From positions 1-64,000 of the forward strand of contig JAEUWP010000583.1 in the NCBI GenBank assembly GCA_018524725.1: a stretch of DNA of 64,000 nucleotides, in the 5' to 3' direction. A program made the translations under genes and the position numbers. Under the pieces are notes generated by a model. That model searched no databases and was not told where the DNA came from. It worked only from the letters and a program-made list of their open reading frames with translations. Shown piece by piece: positions 47,024 to 59,501 of this stretch; the stretch's first letter is position 1, and the number at the start of each line of letters is the position of its first letter. The stretch is from Podaxis mareebaensis. Lineage: Eukaryota > Basidiomycota > Agaricomycetes > Agaricales > Agaricaceae.

Positions 47024-47882
47024 ATTTCAAGTCTCGTGCACGCTGCCGTGTGGTATCGATATCCAAGGGTTCCAATCAACGCCAAAATCCAAAATGCGAG
47101 TAGCGAGTGGCACAAATGAAGAAAATTAGGTGAGGTTCTGTCTGTCGTGAGGACGCAGTGAGGTGTAGGTAGTGGGGGTATACAGCCAACCGCTGAGAAA
47201 AGGTGTGGATCCGTTGATGATGGCGAAACTCGAGCGCAGCTCTAGTGGCAGGGTGACCAAGACGGCCGTGTGAGAGAAAGAGGCTGAGCTCGGCTTAGCT
47301 TCTTTGTGCAGATTTAGTGTCCCCATTTCGACCAAAGCTGTGTTTGTACGTTCCAGGCGTCAATAAGCAAGGCTATTCTCAGCCTTAAAAGGTCACCGCC
47401 ATCGCGAACGCTCACAATAGGGGTCGAGTTGCGGCGGACCACGCGAGATGACTAGTCAGGAGGTCCCCAATCAGAGGATCAACGACGCACGAGGGTCCTC
47501 GAGGCCGGATCTAGAGCTTATGGCGGAATGATGTTATCCTAATCGTGCAATCATTCCGACGTTCATTCACTTGTGAATCATAGGGCTCGTGGGAGGTGTA
47601 CCACGAAGTAACACAGGTGACAAAAAAAGAGTCGTAGAAAAGTAAGGGGATTACAATATGAACCGAAAAAGGAAGAACAACAATGCGTAAGACTTATGGT
47701 AGAATACACCCAAAGAACCGTCCCCCAGGCAGAACGTGCAGCAACAAGAGTTGAAACAGTATAAGGTCATGGAGCTCGCCCAGGCAGGATGGTTCTCTCG
47801 TGGTTACTAATTAGAATGTGTCCAACGAGTGTCCACGAGGTTGTCCTTCTATGTTGGACGAACTCGTTGCTCCATAGACCCA
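47024..47882. other. Intergenic region, 0.86 kb
   Basis: It lies between the start of the M50B-like gene and the 3' end of the Rab gene, both on the minus strand. No gene, RNA or repeat is seen. Confidence 0.6.
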
Positions 47883-49085
<1,203 letters not shown>

Positions 49086-49611
49086 GTTGTAATACAGAGA
49101 TTTGTAGAGTGGTCGTCGTAAGAATGCAAGTGGTTGTTGCGGTGCTACATGCGGGGTGTTGTGACAAGTCGGAGATTGAAAGTAAAAATAAATAAATAAC
49201 TTTCTAACTCAGATAATGTTTGCTCCTCTCGCGCTGCGAAGCTCGCCAAATGGGCTGAATATCGCTTAGTGATGTCGGAGAGCATGTTGCAATACCAGCC
49301 TTCACTTTTGTTACACTTGTCGGTGCGGGAGTGTTGTTACAGGAGCCCTGGCTATGTTGCACTGTATCAACATTTCTAACTGGTATCATTTCCTTACGAC
49401 AAGTTTCGAAGTTAGTTTCGGCTTTATCATTACTTATCCATCTCTAACAAACGCTTCTTGGGGTGGGTCATGGGGGGGTCATGAGAGGATCAAGGACCGA
49501 CGGTCCGTCGTTAATGCATTAATGAGAGGTCTCCGATGCTATTGCTCGAAGAGCAAAACCTCTCCGAAACCACCAAAGTGCGTTAGCGCATACCCGATCA
49601 TAGCCCCTATC
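49086..49611. other. Divergent promoter, Rab11-like / mutarotase-like genes
   Basis: This 526-bp gap separates two genes transcribed apart. I see no gene in it. Confidence 0.6.
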
Positions 49612-50165
49612 ATGTCCTCCGACCATACCAATCCTGCCAAACGGGTTTGCCAGATTATCAAGGTCTAGCCCCCTCACCCTCCCTCACCCACATCCAGCAA
49701 CTGACCCCCACTCCAAAAGCTCAAACCCTCCCGCGTTGACGAATACAAGCAAATTCATGCCGCCGTCTGGCCAGGTGTCCTCGCGGCTTTAAAGAGAGCG
49801 CACATTACCGACTACTCGATCTACCACTATCCTCCCCTGCAACTCTTGGTCGCTACGTTTAGGTACACCGGTGATAACTTTGCCGCCGACATGGCGAAGG
49901 TTGCTGAAGATCCTGACACGCAGAGGTGGTGGGCGTTGACGGATGAGATGCAGGAGAGTTTCGTTGGAGGTGCAACGGGGAGTGGAAAGGATGTTCCTTG
50001 GTGGCAGGTGGATATCGCAATTTCTTTATCTTAGGTGTTATCTTGCGGTGTGCAAAAGCCCTTCGGCCTTGTTCGCTCTGCCTCCGCTTGCTGAAGTCGA
50101 GGACATGCGCTGATCGGTCTTTCATTTTTCAGGAATTAGAGGAGGTATTCAGGTTCGAGGGTTGA
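49612..50165 (+). CDS. L-rhamnose mutarotase-like protein
   Basis: The family (RhaM, DUF718) interconverts alpha and beta anomers of L-rhamnose, and related small proteins act on other sugars. Exons: 49612-49662, 49720-50007 and 50133-50165. They encode about 123 aa, close to the family's usual 105-115. Typical segments are KRVCQIIK, VDEYKQIHAAVWPGVLAAL, ITDYSIYHYPPLQLLVATF, YTGDNFAADMAKVAEDPDTQ and RWWALTDEMQES, with the paired Trp of the active-site region. The last exon adds only ELEEVFRFEG. Genes of this type in fungi often stand apart from a rhamnose pathway, and no other sugar gene is adjacent. Confidence 0.85.
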
Positions 50166-52370
50166 GCTGGTTGGTAATCTAGCGAGACGCAGGAGATCAC
50201 GTCCATATCTCGGCGGCAACATACCCGCGAAAAAAAAGTATATGTTGGATTGAATGTAACCCTTCCCAGTGTCCTGCCGACTCTGGTTAGGTCTGCCCGT
50301 CCAAATCGTTTACTTGGTTGAAATCAAACACCATCCATCATTGCGTGGCCCTAATAGTGATGGACACGTCGCTCGGCTTTACTGCACACATGGCCATTTG
50401 GGACAGCAACATTAACAACTCGACTGACCAGAAGACCGAGAGGCTCTATCGTGCGGACAAGGAGACAGGGGAGGTTCGGGTCCAAGATCTACAAGGACAT
50501 CTCGATCACTCCCTCATTTATACAGTCAAATTATCCGACTCGCCTGCGGGCGCCATGGAATTTTCCAAAGCTCTCAGCCATGCCAGCCGGCCAAAATCCC
50601 TGTTGATTATCCCGATAAGCAAATCACCCAGACGGCATAAAACTCCACCTCTCGAGTCTTTGCATTCGATAATCTGGTCCAGGCCTGATTCCGCTTCGTG
50701 CGCCAACCCGAGACGCCGGCAACAAAGGCAGCCACGTATGCAGTATATAATTATATTACATACAACTCCCCAAGCGATGGGATCAGATCATCCTGTCAAA
50801 TTTTCCATTCCCCTTGAAATGTAAATCTCCCTCGCCGCCTGGCCACGTTCCAGCGTGGCAAGCGCCGCATTTCTCCTTGCTGATGCTTGACCAGGCTTGA
50901 CCTCAGTCTTTCGCGATTCTAGAACAATAACAACAGCCGTCCTACTCCACATACTAGCAGTCTTTTTACTTGAAGGATATTGATCGTTTTCCCAAGGATG
51001 ATGAGGCAGGGTCACGGCATGTGCTAATTAATCTGTTGAATCAGGCGTTCTTATGTCAATGATTGGGTTCAGTCTGCTTCTAATTGTTCAATCACTCTGA
51101 AGAGGAGCTCTAGTTCCTCCATATCATGGAAAGGATCAAGTTATCAGAACCCATGAGACGTTGACAAGCAAAAAAATGATTGATACATAGGTTGACCTTG
51201 CTGGTAAGTATCCGGAGTGTATCCGGACGGAAATGATTCGATCAGCACGAATGTCACATATCACGTAACAGATCGAATTCACATAGATATCTCTTGGCAT
51301 GGTCTCGCAGCACTCAGCCGCCATCGGCTTGCTATTGACCATGGGGACCATGCTCCTCCGTGCCCATTATCAGTGTCATATCCAAGGGCATATCATTCTG
51401 GACACTCTGACACCGTTTTGTAACCAGATCAAAAGTGAGTGATTTCAAACGCAGTTTTTGAGTGCAGCCGCACACTTGAAGCTTGAATGGCGATGAACGA
51501 TTTAGGACATGTGATGCCGGGCATGGGAACTGCTCTGGACCATCTTCCACCATCCCCGAATTGGCTGGTTTTGTCAAGTGTTACATTCTATTGGTCGCCC
51601 TGTTGTCAAGGCAAACGCCCAGTCGTCAACATGCAACATATAGCTCATCCCCGTGGATAATAAGTACACTGCGCTGAGGCCAGCTCGTAGCCAGACACCA
51701 TTCCATGAATGCCGCATTTGAGCCAGATGATGTGTAATTTTCGGGAACGGTAACGGCGCATGGTACCCCTGCGTTAATAAATTAGCTGTTTTCGTACCTG
51801 GCTCGGTTCTCACGCACATCTACGTACATTTTTATCACGACCAAGCCCAACCAAGATTTCGGCGTTGCCTACTGTCCATGCCGACCTCATCGAGAGAGGG
51901 ATATTGCTAACTGGGTCCACCAATTTCCCAAAATTCTCATCTAGATGCTTGAAGGGCATGAACATGCGAATTGGCTGTGGTGAACAAACAGCTTGATGTC
52001 CATTGTTTTCCGTTACGCCTGTGATATGTGCTGGGGACAAAGGCAATTCTATTGATAGTCATAAATAGCCGAATCTCCGATCTGCCGAGTAGCCAGCTGT
52101 TGTTCAAGAGGGGCGCCAGGGACCTGAAGTTTTCTCAACCCCTCCTTCCTCTCAACTACCATCATCCCCCTTGGTTTCGTGGTTTAAGTACCAGCTCCGT
52201 TCCACTCGTTTAGCCGAGCCTTCCCTCCCTCATCTCCACTTTCCTTTTCGTGTGGTCGTACCTTCCTCGCGGCTTTCCTAGTCACTCCGCTCTTTGACTC
52301 TTTAATCCGACGATAACTCGTTCGTATTCCTCGGTTGACTTTCCCTGACAGTCACGAAAGATCAGCAAGA
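50166..52370. other. Gene-poor region, 2.2 kb
   Basis: An open frame at 50318-50824 (168 codons, plus) has no recognised motif and lacks coding character, so I do not call it. Other ORFs are shorter. The last 200 bases are the pyrimidine-rich promoter of the following PL14-like gene. Confidence 0.5.
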
Positions 52371-53738
52371 ATGTACGCTTCAAGACTCGCCATCTTCTTC
52401 CTCACCTTTGTCGTCGCTCTGGTTAGCGCCGTCCCTCTCCACAACCACCACCGTCGGTCGAAGTGCCACCGTAGGGTCACTGCTACGGTGTCAGACATCG
52501 TCCCGGCCACACTAGCCGCAGACAATGTCCCTTCTGCTGTTTCCTCTCACTCCGCTGTCCCTACCCCTTCCGCCTCTTCTGAGCCCAAGGATGGCAAGGA
52601 TGACAAGGGCCCAAAGGATGATGACAAGGGCTCGAAGGATGACAACAAGGGTCCAAAGGATGACGCTCCTGATGGCACCCCCAAGCCTAGCAGCCCGACT
52701 TCCTCTGATTCATCCTCCGCCCCAGCTCCTTCCAAGACGTCATCTTCCTCCTCTGGCTCTGGCTCTGGCCCTCTCCTCAGCGGCTTGCTTGACAAGCTCT
52801 TCCCTGTCAGCAACTTTATTGATTCGTGGACCACCAGCCCTGGGGATGGTGCCCTTCCCCTTTCCGATTCTACCTTCCGTCCTACCAATGTCCTCAAGAG
52901 CGTTCCTCACACCTACACGAATGCTCCTGACGGTAAGAAGGCCATGAAGGCACACTACCCCAAGGGCTCTTATACCTTCGGTCACAACCCCCAAGGCGGT
53001 TTCTCCTTCTACGCTCCTGGTCCCGATAATGTTGACCTCAGCTCCGCTAAAGAGGCCACTCTCGGCTACTCCGTCTTCTTCCCCAATGGGTTCGATTTCC
53101 AGAAGGGTGGCAAGCTCCCTGGCATTTGTAAGTTTCCTATTTGCGTGATGACTGAATTTGCAGGGCGCTAATCACCGTTTCCTTCCTCATTTAGATGGTG
53201 GTAATAGTGATGAGGAGGCTGTTGGCTGTTCCGGCGGTCGTCGCTCCAGCGCCTGCTTCTCTGCTCGTCTCATGTGGCGTGCTGAAGGTGACGGTGAATT
53301 CTACACCTACCTTCCCCCCTCGTTCGATGCCAATGAGAAGGTCTGCAACATCAAACCTTTCTCTGATTGCAACCCTACCTATGGTGCTTCTGTTGGCCGT
53401 GGTGCTTTCAACTTTGGCACCGGCAAGTGGACCACCGTCACTGAACGTGTCAGACTTAATGACGTCGGCAAATCCAACGGTGAACTCGAGCTCTTTGTCG
53501 ATGGTAAGAGTGTCATCAACGTTGGCGGACTTGTCCTCAGGGACAGCGGTGCTGGTAAGATGAGGGGTATCCAGATGCAGACTTTCTTCGGAGGTGAGTG
53601 ACAGTTGAGTTAGGTGAACTAGGCGCCACGGAAGACTGATGGTATTTTGCTGCAGGTTCTAGCCCCGATTTCGCCTCACCCAAGGATCAAGATGTCTTCT
53701 TCTCTGACTTCTCTGTCGCCATCACCGAGAAACTCTGA
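52371..53738 (+). CDS. Secreted polysaccharide lyase family 14-like protein (copy A)
   Basis: PL14 enzymes cleave uronic-acid polymers (alginate, glucuronan) by beta-elimination. The exact substrate cannot be told here. The Met at 52371 gives a signal peptide (YASRLAIFFLTFVVALVSA). A low-complexity linker follows with repeated KDDxKGPKDD units and Ser/Pro stretches. The catalytic-type domain starts near LLDKLFPVSNFIDSWTT and holds KGSYTFGHNPQGGFSFYAPG, ATLGYSVFFPNGFDFQKG, GKLPGIYGG (across intron 1), ACFSARLMWRAEGDGEFYTY and RGIQMQTFFGG. It ends VFFSDFSVAITEKL. Two introns are seen near 53127-53193 and 53595-53655. A second copy lies at 57671, with two methyltransferases between. Confidence 0.8.
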
Positions 53739-54483
53739 ACAATACCGATTACACCCCAGGCTCTCTAAACTCACCCCGTACACACGAAATCATCCGCTCC
53801 AAAAACGTGCGCTCGCTCGCAAGATGTTTATTGTATCTTGCCCCGCTTGATGCGGTGACAGGACTACCACTCTTTCCACACCACTGTCTTCCCGACATTA
53901 CACTCACTGACCGGCTTTAATCTGGATTACCGCATGATCATTGTAACATAACTGCAATTCTTTTCGTGCTTTGTCTCTCCTTCGCTATTCGCGCCGGTAC
54001 ATCTTCTATCCCTTTCATCTTCCTGTAGTGGACTAGCTGGAAATGTCCAGAGGTTGATCCCTGGTCCTTGACGGCTATCTCTACTTCTAAATAGTACAGA
54101 TGCTACGACTTGATCATGAAGTATTACGTCGCGGGATGCCTCTGTATTTTTATTGCTTCTCCGCCCTACTCTAGAGCTTTGGTGGATAATTCATCTAGCC
54201 GTCTGAGAGGGCCTTGACGGCTCGCCGACGATGGTCTTTTTTCTTTTTTGGCCCCACTGGAGGGAATTCGCTAGTAGATCTACACAGTCTATCTTTACTT
54301 TTGGTTTTCTCCTGGAATCTTGTGTGAACTGAGCTCAAGGCACTCTACATGTGCGCTGATTAATTGATTGGTTCTTCTGGCTAAAGTTGGTCAAACAACC
54401 CAAAAGCTCCATTACCTTGTGCGCGCAACTTCTGGTTGACTTGGTTTCTACATTGTCATCACCTTCTGGAAACTTGACTCCAC
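53739..54483. other. Intergenic region, 0.75 kb
   Basis: It holds the 3' flank of the PL14-like gene and the promoter of the first methyltransferase. Nothing else is recognised. Confidence 0.6.
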
Positions 54484-55479
54484 ATGGATTTCCCCTTCGG
54501 TCGCATCTCTTCGCAGCGCAGCATGGCTGATTACCGACAAAGCAATGAGAAATATTACAATCAACTGAAGGAGCAATTTTTCGATTCCCCACACGCGATC
54601 GAATTAGCACAAAGGTCAATGTCACGTCCATTGTTGTATCAACATGCGTATCAGAATAACTCCGTCGAGTTCTGGCACTCTTCCTATGCGTTTCGATGGC
54701 TAATGCAACTTGCGTCTGAGTCTTGCATATGGAGACTGATCCGTTTATTTGATCTATGCAGGGCTGCTAAGGCTTTCCGTCAAGTATATGATTTCGATGA
54801 GGATGAAACGACGGTGATGGATTTCGCTTGTGGCGTCGGTACGTGAGGGGATTCTCACACAAATGGCCAAAAAGCTTATTACAATTATTTTAGGTCTATT
54901 ATCTCGAGAATTGATTCCATATGCGAAGTCAATCGCTGGCGTGGATATCAGTCAACGAATGGTGGACGAATACAACCGTCGCGCTGCCAACCAAGGTCTT
55001 TCTGTAGACGAAATGCGAGCTGTGCGAGCGGATATTCTCAGTTCAGAATCTGATGAACTCTGGAAGCTAAGAGGAAGCTGCGACGTTGTCGTTGTACGTC
55101 CTTATGATCTCAGTTGTCCTTGCCCCTCAGCGTTGGGCTGACCATGTCCCAGTGCGCCGCTTCGTACCACCACTTTGACGACATCACGGCAATAACCAAA
55201 GCTCTCGCCTCATTCCTCAAGTCCGATGGCTCACTCCTCATAATAGATCTTCTGAAGGATGACACCTTGGATGTTGATGAGCTTTTCCCCGAACATGGAA
55301 AAGGAATCGTTGCCCATCGAGGAGGCTTCACCCAAACGGAAATCGAGGAGGCCTTTGTCGCGGCTGGCCTCACATCCTTGAGGTTCGGAGAGGGGATTAA
55401 AGCCAAGAAGAAAGGACATCCTGTCACTTTGTTCATCGCTCAAGCTCAAGCTTCAAGGGCTAAACCTCCTGCTGGATAA
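54484..55479 (+). CDS. SAM-dependent methyltransferase, class I (copy 1)
   Basis: The protein binds S-adenosylmethionine and methylates an unknown small molecule. After splicing it has motif I as VMDFACGVG, then LLSRELIPYAKSIAGVDISQ (acidic residue of motif II) and RMVDEYNRR. Next come a CAASYHHFDD segment (motif IV region) and LKSDGSLLIIDLL (motif VI). Introns lie near 54841-54893 and 55095-55150. A further candidate intron, 54615-54761 (147 nt, GT..AG), is open in frame and may be retained, giving two N-terminal forms. The family is the same as the next gene, so the two arose by local duplication, though they have diverged considerably. Confidence 0.85.
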
Positions 55480-56023
55480 TTCATATGGCAACCTATCATT
55501 ACCTTCAATTGTTGCACCGTCCGACCCGGCTGTCCGCCCCATGACTCGGGACATTCACTCAGGACCACCGTCCGGGTCCTCCTGCTCAGTCAGCAACTTT
55601 TCCTTCGGAGGCATAACCTCCGCCCAGAGTAAAGAGTGTAGTCTGATGTGATCACCGTTTTATGGCGGTTGACATGCCGAGACACCGGAGCTATCGGAGG
55701 AAGCTGTTCATGCGGTGTTTCGGATGCTGATTTCGGACATGCAATTTGATAGATTGACTTCTTTTGTACGGCACATTAATACTTTTTCCTGCTGTTACCT
55801 CTCGAAATGTGTACGGGCTGCGTGGTCATGCTAATTTTGAACGACTTGGAGGGTACTCGAATCTCAGTCAACGCATAACGTGATTTTCGGAAAGTTGGCC
55901 ATAGCTCTCATGATGAGCTTGATAGTACTGCTCCACTCGATGCGTTGCGCGTATAAAAGGACCAGTGTTTTTGGGCCTCAGCCTCATCATCAGCTGCCTT
56001 GCACTGCAAACAACTTATTCGAT
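55480..56023. other. Intergenic region with TATA box before methyltransferase copy 2
   Basis: There is no gene here. A clear TATA box is at 55952-55958. Confidence 0.65.
55952..55958 (+). promoter_or_regulatory. TATA box of methyltransferase copy 2
   Basis: TATAAAA lies 66 bp before the ATG at 56024, a normal spacing for a short 5' UTR. Confidence 0.65.
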
Positions 56024-56861
56024 AATGTCCGACACCACCGCCCACACTCATCATCGCCACGACCCCGTGGCGCACGCCAACAAAGAATACTTCGATAACC
56101 CAGACAATGATTTCGAGAAGGATCCCATGGTCAAGGAACGCGCAATGAGGTAGGTCCTAAAGTCCTACCAACCATAGAGTGGAGGATTGATGAGCCCTAG
56201 GGTTGCGAAGGCCATCTTAAAGAATTACCCTGCTGACAAGGAGAAGACCATTTTAATGGATTTTGCTTGCGGAAATGGTCAGTATACGCTTTGTTGTTTC
56301 AAGAAGACCGGTGTTGAGATTCAAGTAGGCGCTGTTTCCAAGGAACTGGCTCCATACGTCAAGTCGATCCTCGGGGTCGACGTTAGCCAGCGCATGGTCG
56401 AGCAGTACAATCGAATTCTCAAGGAATACGGGAATGCTTCCGCTGTTTGCGTTGAGCTCAAAGGCGAAGAGGGCGAATTACCTGATACTCGTTTCGACAT
56501 GGTCTTCGTGAGTATCGTCCCTTGGATGAATCTTGCAATGTCTTAATCACCCCGAATATAGTGTGCTTCGGCTTATCATCACTTTGCCTCCATTGAAGGC
56601 ATCACGCGCATTCTCGCCTCCTACCTTAAGCCCGGAGGTGTCTTGGTTATTGCCGACATGATCCACTTGGAGAAGGGATACACTTTCCTGCCGAAGCATG
56701 AGCATGCCGTCCCCCACAAACATGGGGTGTCCAAGGATGAATTGCAGAAGGCTTTCGACGCGGCGGGTTTGACTATGAATGTCTATGAGGACATTCCGCG
56801 CGCCGCGGAGAGTACCGATATGGACCTTTTCCTCGCTGTTGGGGAGAAAGCGTCTGCTTGA
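56024..56861 (+). CDS. SAM-dependent methyltransferase, class I (copy 2)
   Basis: It starts MSDTTAHTHHRHDPVAHANK, with a His-rich leader. It carries motif I as LMDFACGNG, interrupted by an intron (about 56278-56327), then ELAPYVKSILGVDVSQRMVEQYNR, the CASAYHHFASIEG segment across another intron, and LKPGGVLVIADM. The C-terminal part includes KHEHAVPHKHGVSKDEL and ends GEKASA. Introns are near 56151-56203, 56278-56327 and 56508-56561. The motifs match copy 1 in order and spacing. Two tandem paralogues between two PL14-like paralogues suggest a local cluster; the methyl acceptor is unknown. Confidence 0.87.
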
Positions 56862-57670
56862 CCAGCTGTTAGCTGCTCCATATATACCTTGTGTAGTCTG
56901 GTTTTGAATTTGTATGACCAAATACAAGAGAATGTAGTTCCAACTCGATCCTTTTTGTGATACTAAACTTACAAGGAAATCTGCTGCGCGAAGGTCGCTA
57001 TTCCTTACCGTATTGACCGGAGGTCCTGGTAGAAGTATTAAGTGCTTCTCACTTGCGTCACTGCGATATATGCTTAACCCTGAGCAAGACTCAAGAAGCA
57101 CCACGAACCTGCCATAACGTGCCGGGCCGGATGGGATGGGTCACCGGCACCCGGCCCGCGCCGTCAGGGTAATCAACTCCAACGTAGCTACTCTTTGGAT
57201 CCCCTTAGCTTCACTATCTCCTGCTTCGCTGCCTGGCCCGTCAAAATCGCACTTCAGCGAGTGATGGTAGGCTTAGAGAGGATGTTACTGTCGCTATATC
57301 CTGAACAGTGTTAACTTTGATGAAAGATGCTGGGCTAAGTTTGCAACCAGCTCACGGGCTCCGCTTTGGATGGACCGTACTGGAAAACACTTTCCTTGGT
57401 TCTTCAATCATTCGCCATGGCTTCACTCTAGTTGGCAGCTATCCCGCTGTCTGACCTTTAAAAGGGCTCTTGATCGTCGTTTCGTTTCCGTTCCTGCGGA
57501 AACACCGGGTGTACGGGTGCGCAAATACACGTCGGACGGCTATAAAACCCTCTGCATGGAATGGAAACCTTTAGAGTGCCTGGAGCATTCTTCCAACGAT
57601 CCAAAGACAACTCAACGGGCTGGTTCCGTTTGTTTTTCACCCCAATTCATCCCTTATACCGTCTATCAAC
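56862..57670. other. Intergenic region with TATA box before PL14-like copy B
   Basis: There is no supported gene. A 185-codon ORF on the minus strand (56547-57104) overlaps the methyltransferase end and is treated as a shadow. Confidence 0.6.
57541..57547 (+). promoter_or_regulatory. TATA box of PL14-like copy B
   Basis: TATAAAA lies 124-130 bp before the ATG at 57671. Confidence 0.55.
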
Positions 57671-59083
57671 ATGCGTATCAAGCCCGGTTTCCTCTTTTTG
57701 ATGGCCTCCCTATCTATCGGCACTATTTCCGCTCTGCCTATGGTCGGTATTTTCAAAAATTTGATCTTGGCTTGGGTACTCACGTAGTATCCATAGGATG
57801 ATATTGCTAGGCTCGCTATGCGAGAAAGCATTGATATTGACGTCCTTGGTACGGACGTGAACACCGCCCACCGTGCTCGCGGAGCCTACAGGCGGTCAAG
57901 AGCCCGTAGCACCAGTGGTCACACAGAAATGGAGTATCTGGACTCACGCGTGAAGAAGGGCAAAAATAAATCTTCCAAGCCTTCAGCATCAACCAAGCAC
58001 AAGACTCAGAAAGGGCCGAAGAAGACACACAAACCTAGCGGCTCGTCCCTCTCTCGCCCATCTCCCTCCAGGTCATCTTCTTCCGCCTCCGTTCCTTCTA
58101 AATTACCACCTTCCTCTGGGTCCAAACTCAGCGGCGAGCTTGACCAACTCTTCCCTGTCAAGGGTTTCAGTGAATCCTGGACTACTTGCCCTTCCGATGG
58201 CGCTCTTTCCCTTTCTGATTCGACGTTTAGGCCGACTAAGGTCATGAAGAGCGTTCCCCACACTTATACCAGTGCACCCGATGGCAAGAGGGCTATCAAG
58301 GCTCATTACGCCAAGGGATCCTATAACTTCGGTCATAAACCCCAGGGTGGTTTTTCCTTTTATGCTCCTGGTCCAGCGAATGTCGACCTCACCACGGCCA
58401 AAGAGGCCACTCTTGGTTACTCTGTTTTCTTCCCGGATGGATTCGAATTCCAGAAGGGTGGCAAGTTACCTGGCATTTGTGCGTTTCCACTTTTATGTCG
58501 ACCTGTAACTTATTACGATGTTAATCGCCTTCACTCGTATTTTTTAAGACGGCGGAAACAGTGACAACGAAGCAATCAGCTGCTCGGGCGGTCGCCGCTC
58601 CACCGCTTGTTTCTCCGCTCGCCTCATGTGGCGCGCAAAGGGCGCTGGTGAATTCTATACCTACCTCCCGCCATCCTTCAGGGAAAATAAGAAGCTTTGT
58701 AATGTCAAACCTTTCTCAGAGTGCAATCCAACATATGGTGCCTCTGTTGGTCGGGGTGCTTTCACCTTTGCTACTGGGAGGTGGACCACCGTTGCTGAGC
58801 GCATACGGCTCAATGACATCGGTCAGGCCAACGGTGAACTCGAGCTCTTTGCTGATGGGAAGAGCGTCGTCAAGGTTGACGGGCTCGTTCTCAGAGATAA
58901 AGATGAGGGTAGGATGAGGGGTATCCAGATGCAGACATTCTTCGGAGGTGTGTTATCTGCTCGGGATAAACAAACGGCTGATGAACGGCCCTCTCTGCAG
59001 GATCGAAGTCCGACTTTGCCACTCCCAAGGACCAGGATGTCTTTTTCTCAGATTTTTCCGTTGCCATTATCCAGAAAATATGA
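57671..59083 (+). CDS. Secreted polysaccharide lyase family 14-like protein (copy B)
   Basis: Exon 1 from 57671 encodes a signal peptide (MRIKPGFLFLMASLSIGTIS). An intron with donor after CCTATG and acceptor before GATGATATT joins in frame to DDIARLAMRES. After a Lys/Ser-rich linker (KTQKGPKKTHKPSGSS) the lyase-type domain reads LDQLFPVKGFSESWTT, KGSYNFGHKPQGGFSFYAPG, ATLGYSVFFPDGFEFQKG, ACFSARLMWRAKGAGEFYTY and RGIQMQTFFGG, and it ends VFFSDFSVAIIQKI. The domain is very close to copy A at 52371, while the linkers differ in both length and composition. Both copies keep the same intron positions, so duplication was at DNA level. Confidence 0.8.
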
Positions 59084-59501
59084 GTTGTAGCAATCGCGAT
59101 ATGATCATGGAGCGCGTTTCAAACCCCCCCTCCATCGTCAACTAATACAGACTCTCAAAGATGTCCATGCCCGTTCGAAAGATCCAATGATGGTAAACAG
59201 TAGTACTATCCAGACTTTGATTTTTTTCTGGTCATGTACTAGCTTAATTGTTCTGAATGCTCAAAAATGTCTCCCTCTTATATTTTCCCGGAGGGAAAGG
59301 ATGAAATTTCGCTTTGACGCGGTCTTTTGTGAACTACACCCTGACCAGCGTCGAGGTTGATGTCCACAAGCTTGGAAGTGCCCTGCTTGTTGCTGGTGTG
59401 TATCGCTACTCAGAGGATGGTCATGTGTCCACAACTAAGCATGGACACAGTTTCCTCATGAGTGCGGTCTACCGAAGATGCAGTCCCGCATCAATTGCTC
59501 A
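59084..59501. other. Convergent intergenic region
   Basis: The 3' ends of PL14-like copy B and REV1 face each other. No gene is seen. Confidence 0.6.

Noticed and set aside
50318..50824. 168-codon plus-strand ORF in the 50-52 kb gap
   Set aside because: No recognised motif, no splice pattern and unconvincing codon use. It could be an orphan gene, but nothing supports it.
56547..57104. 185-codon minus-strand ORF opposite methyltransferase copy 2
   Set aside because: Most of it lies antisense to a conserved methyltransferase exon, and no domain is visible.
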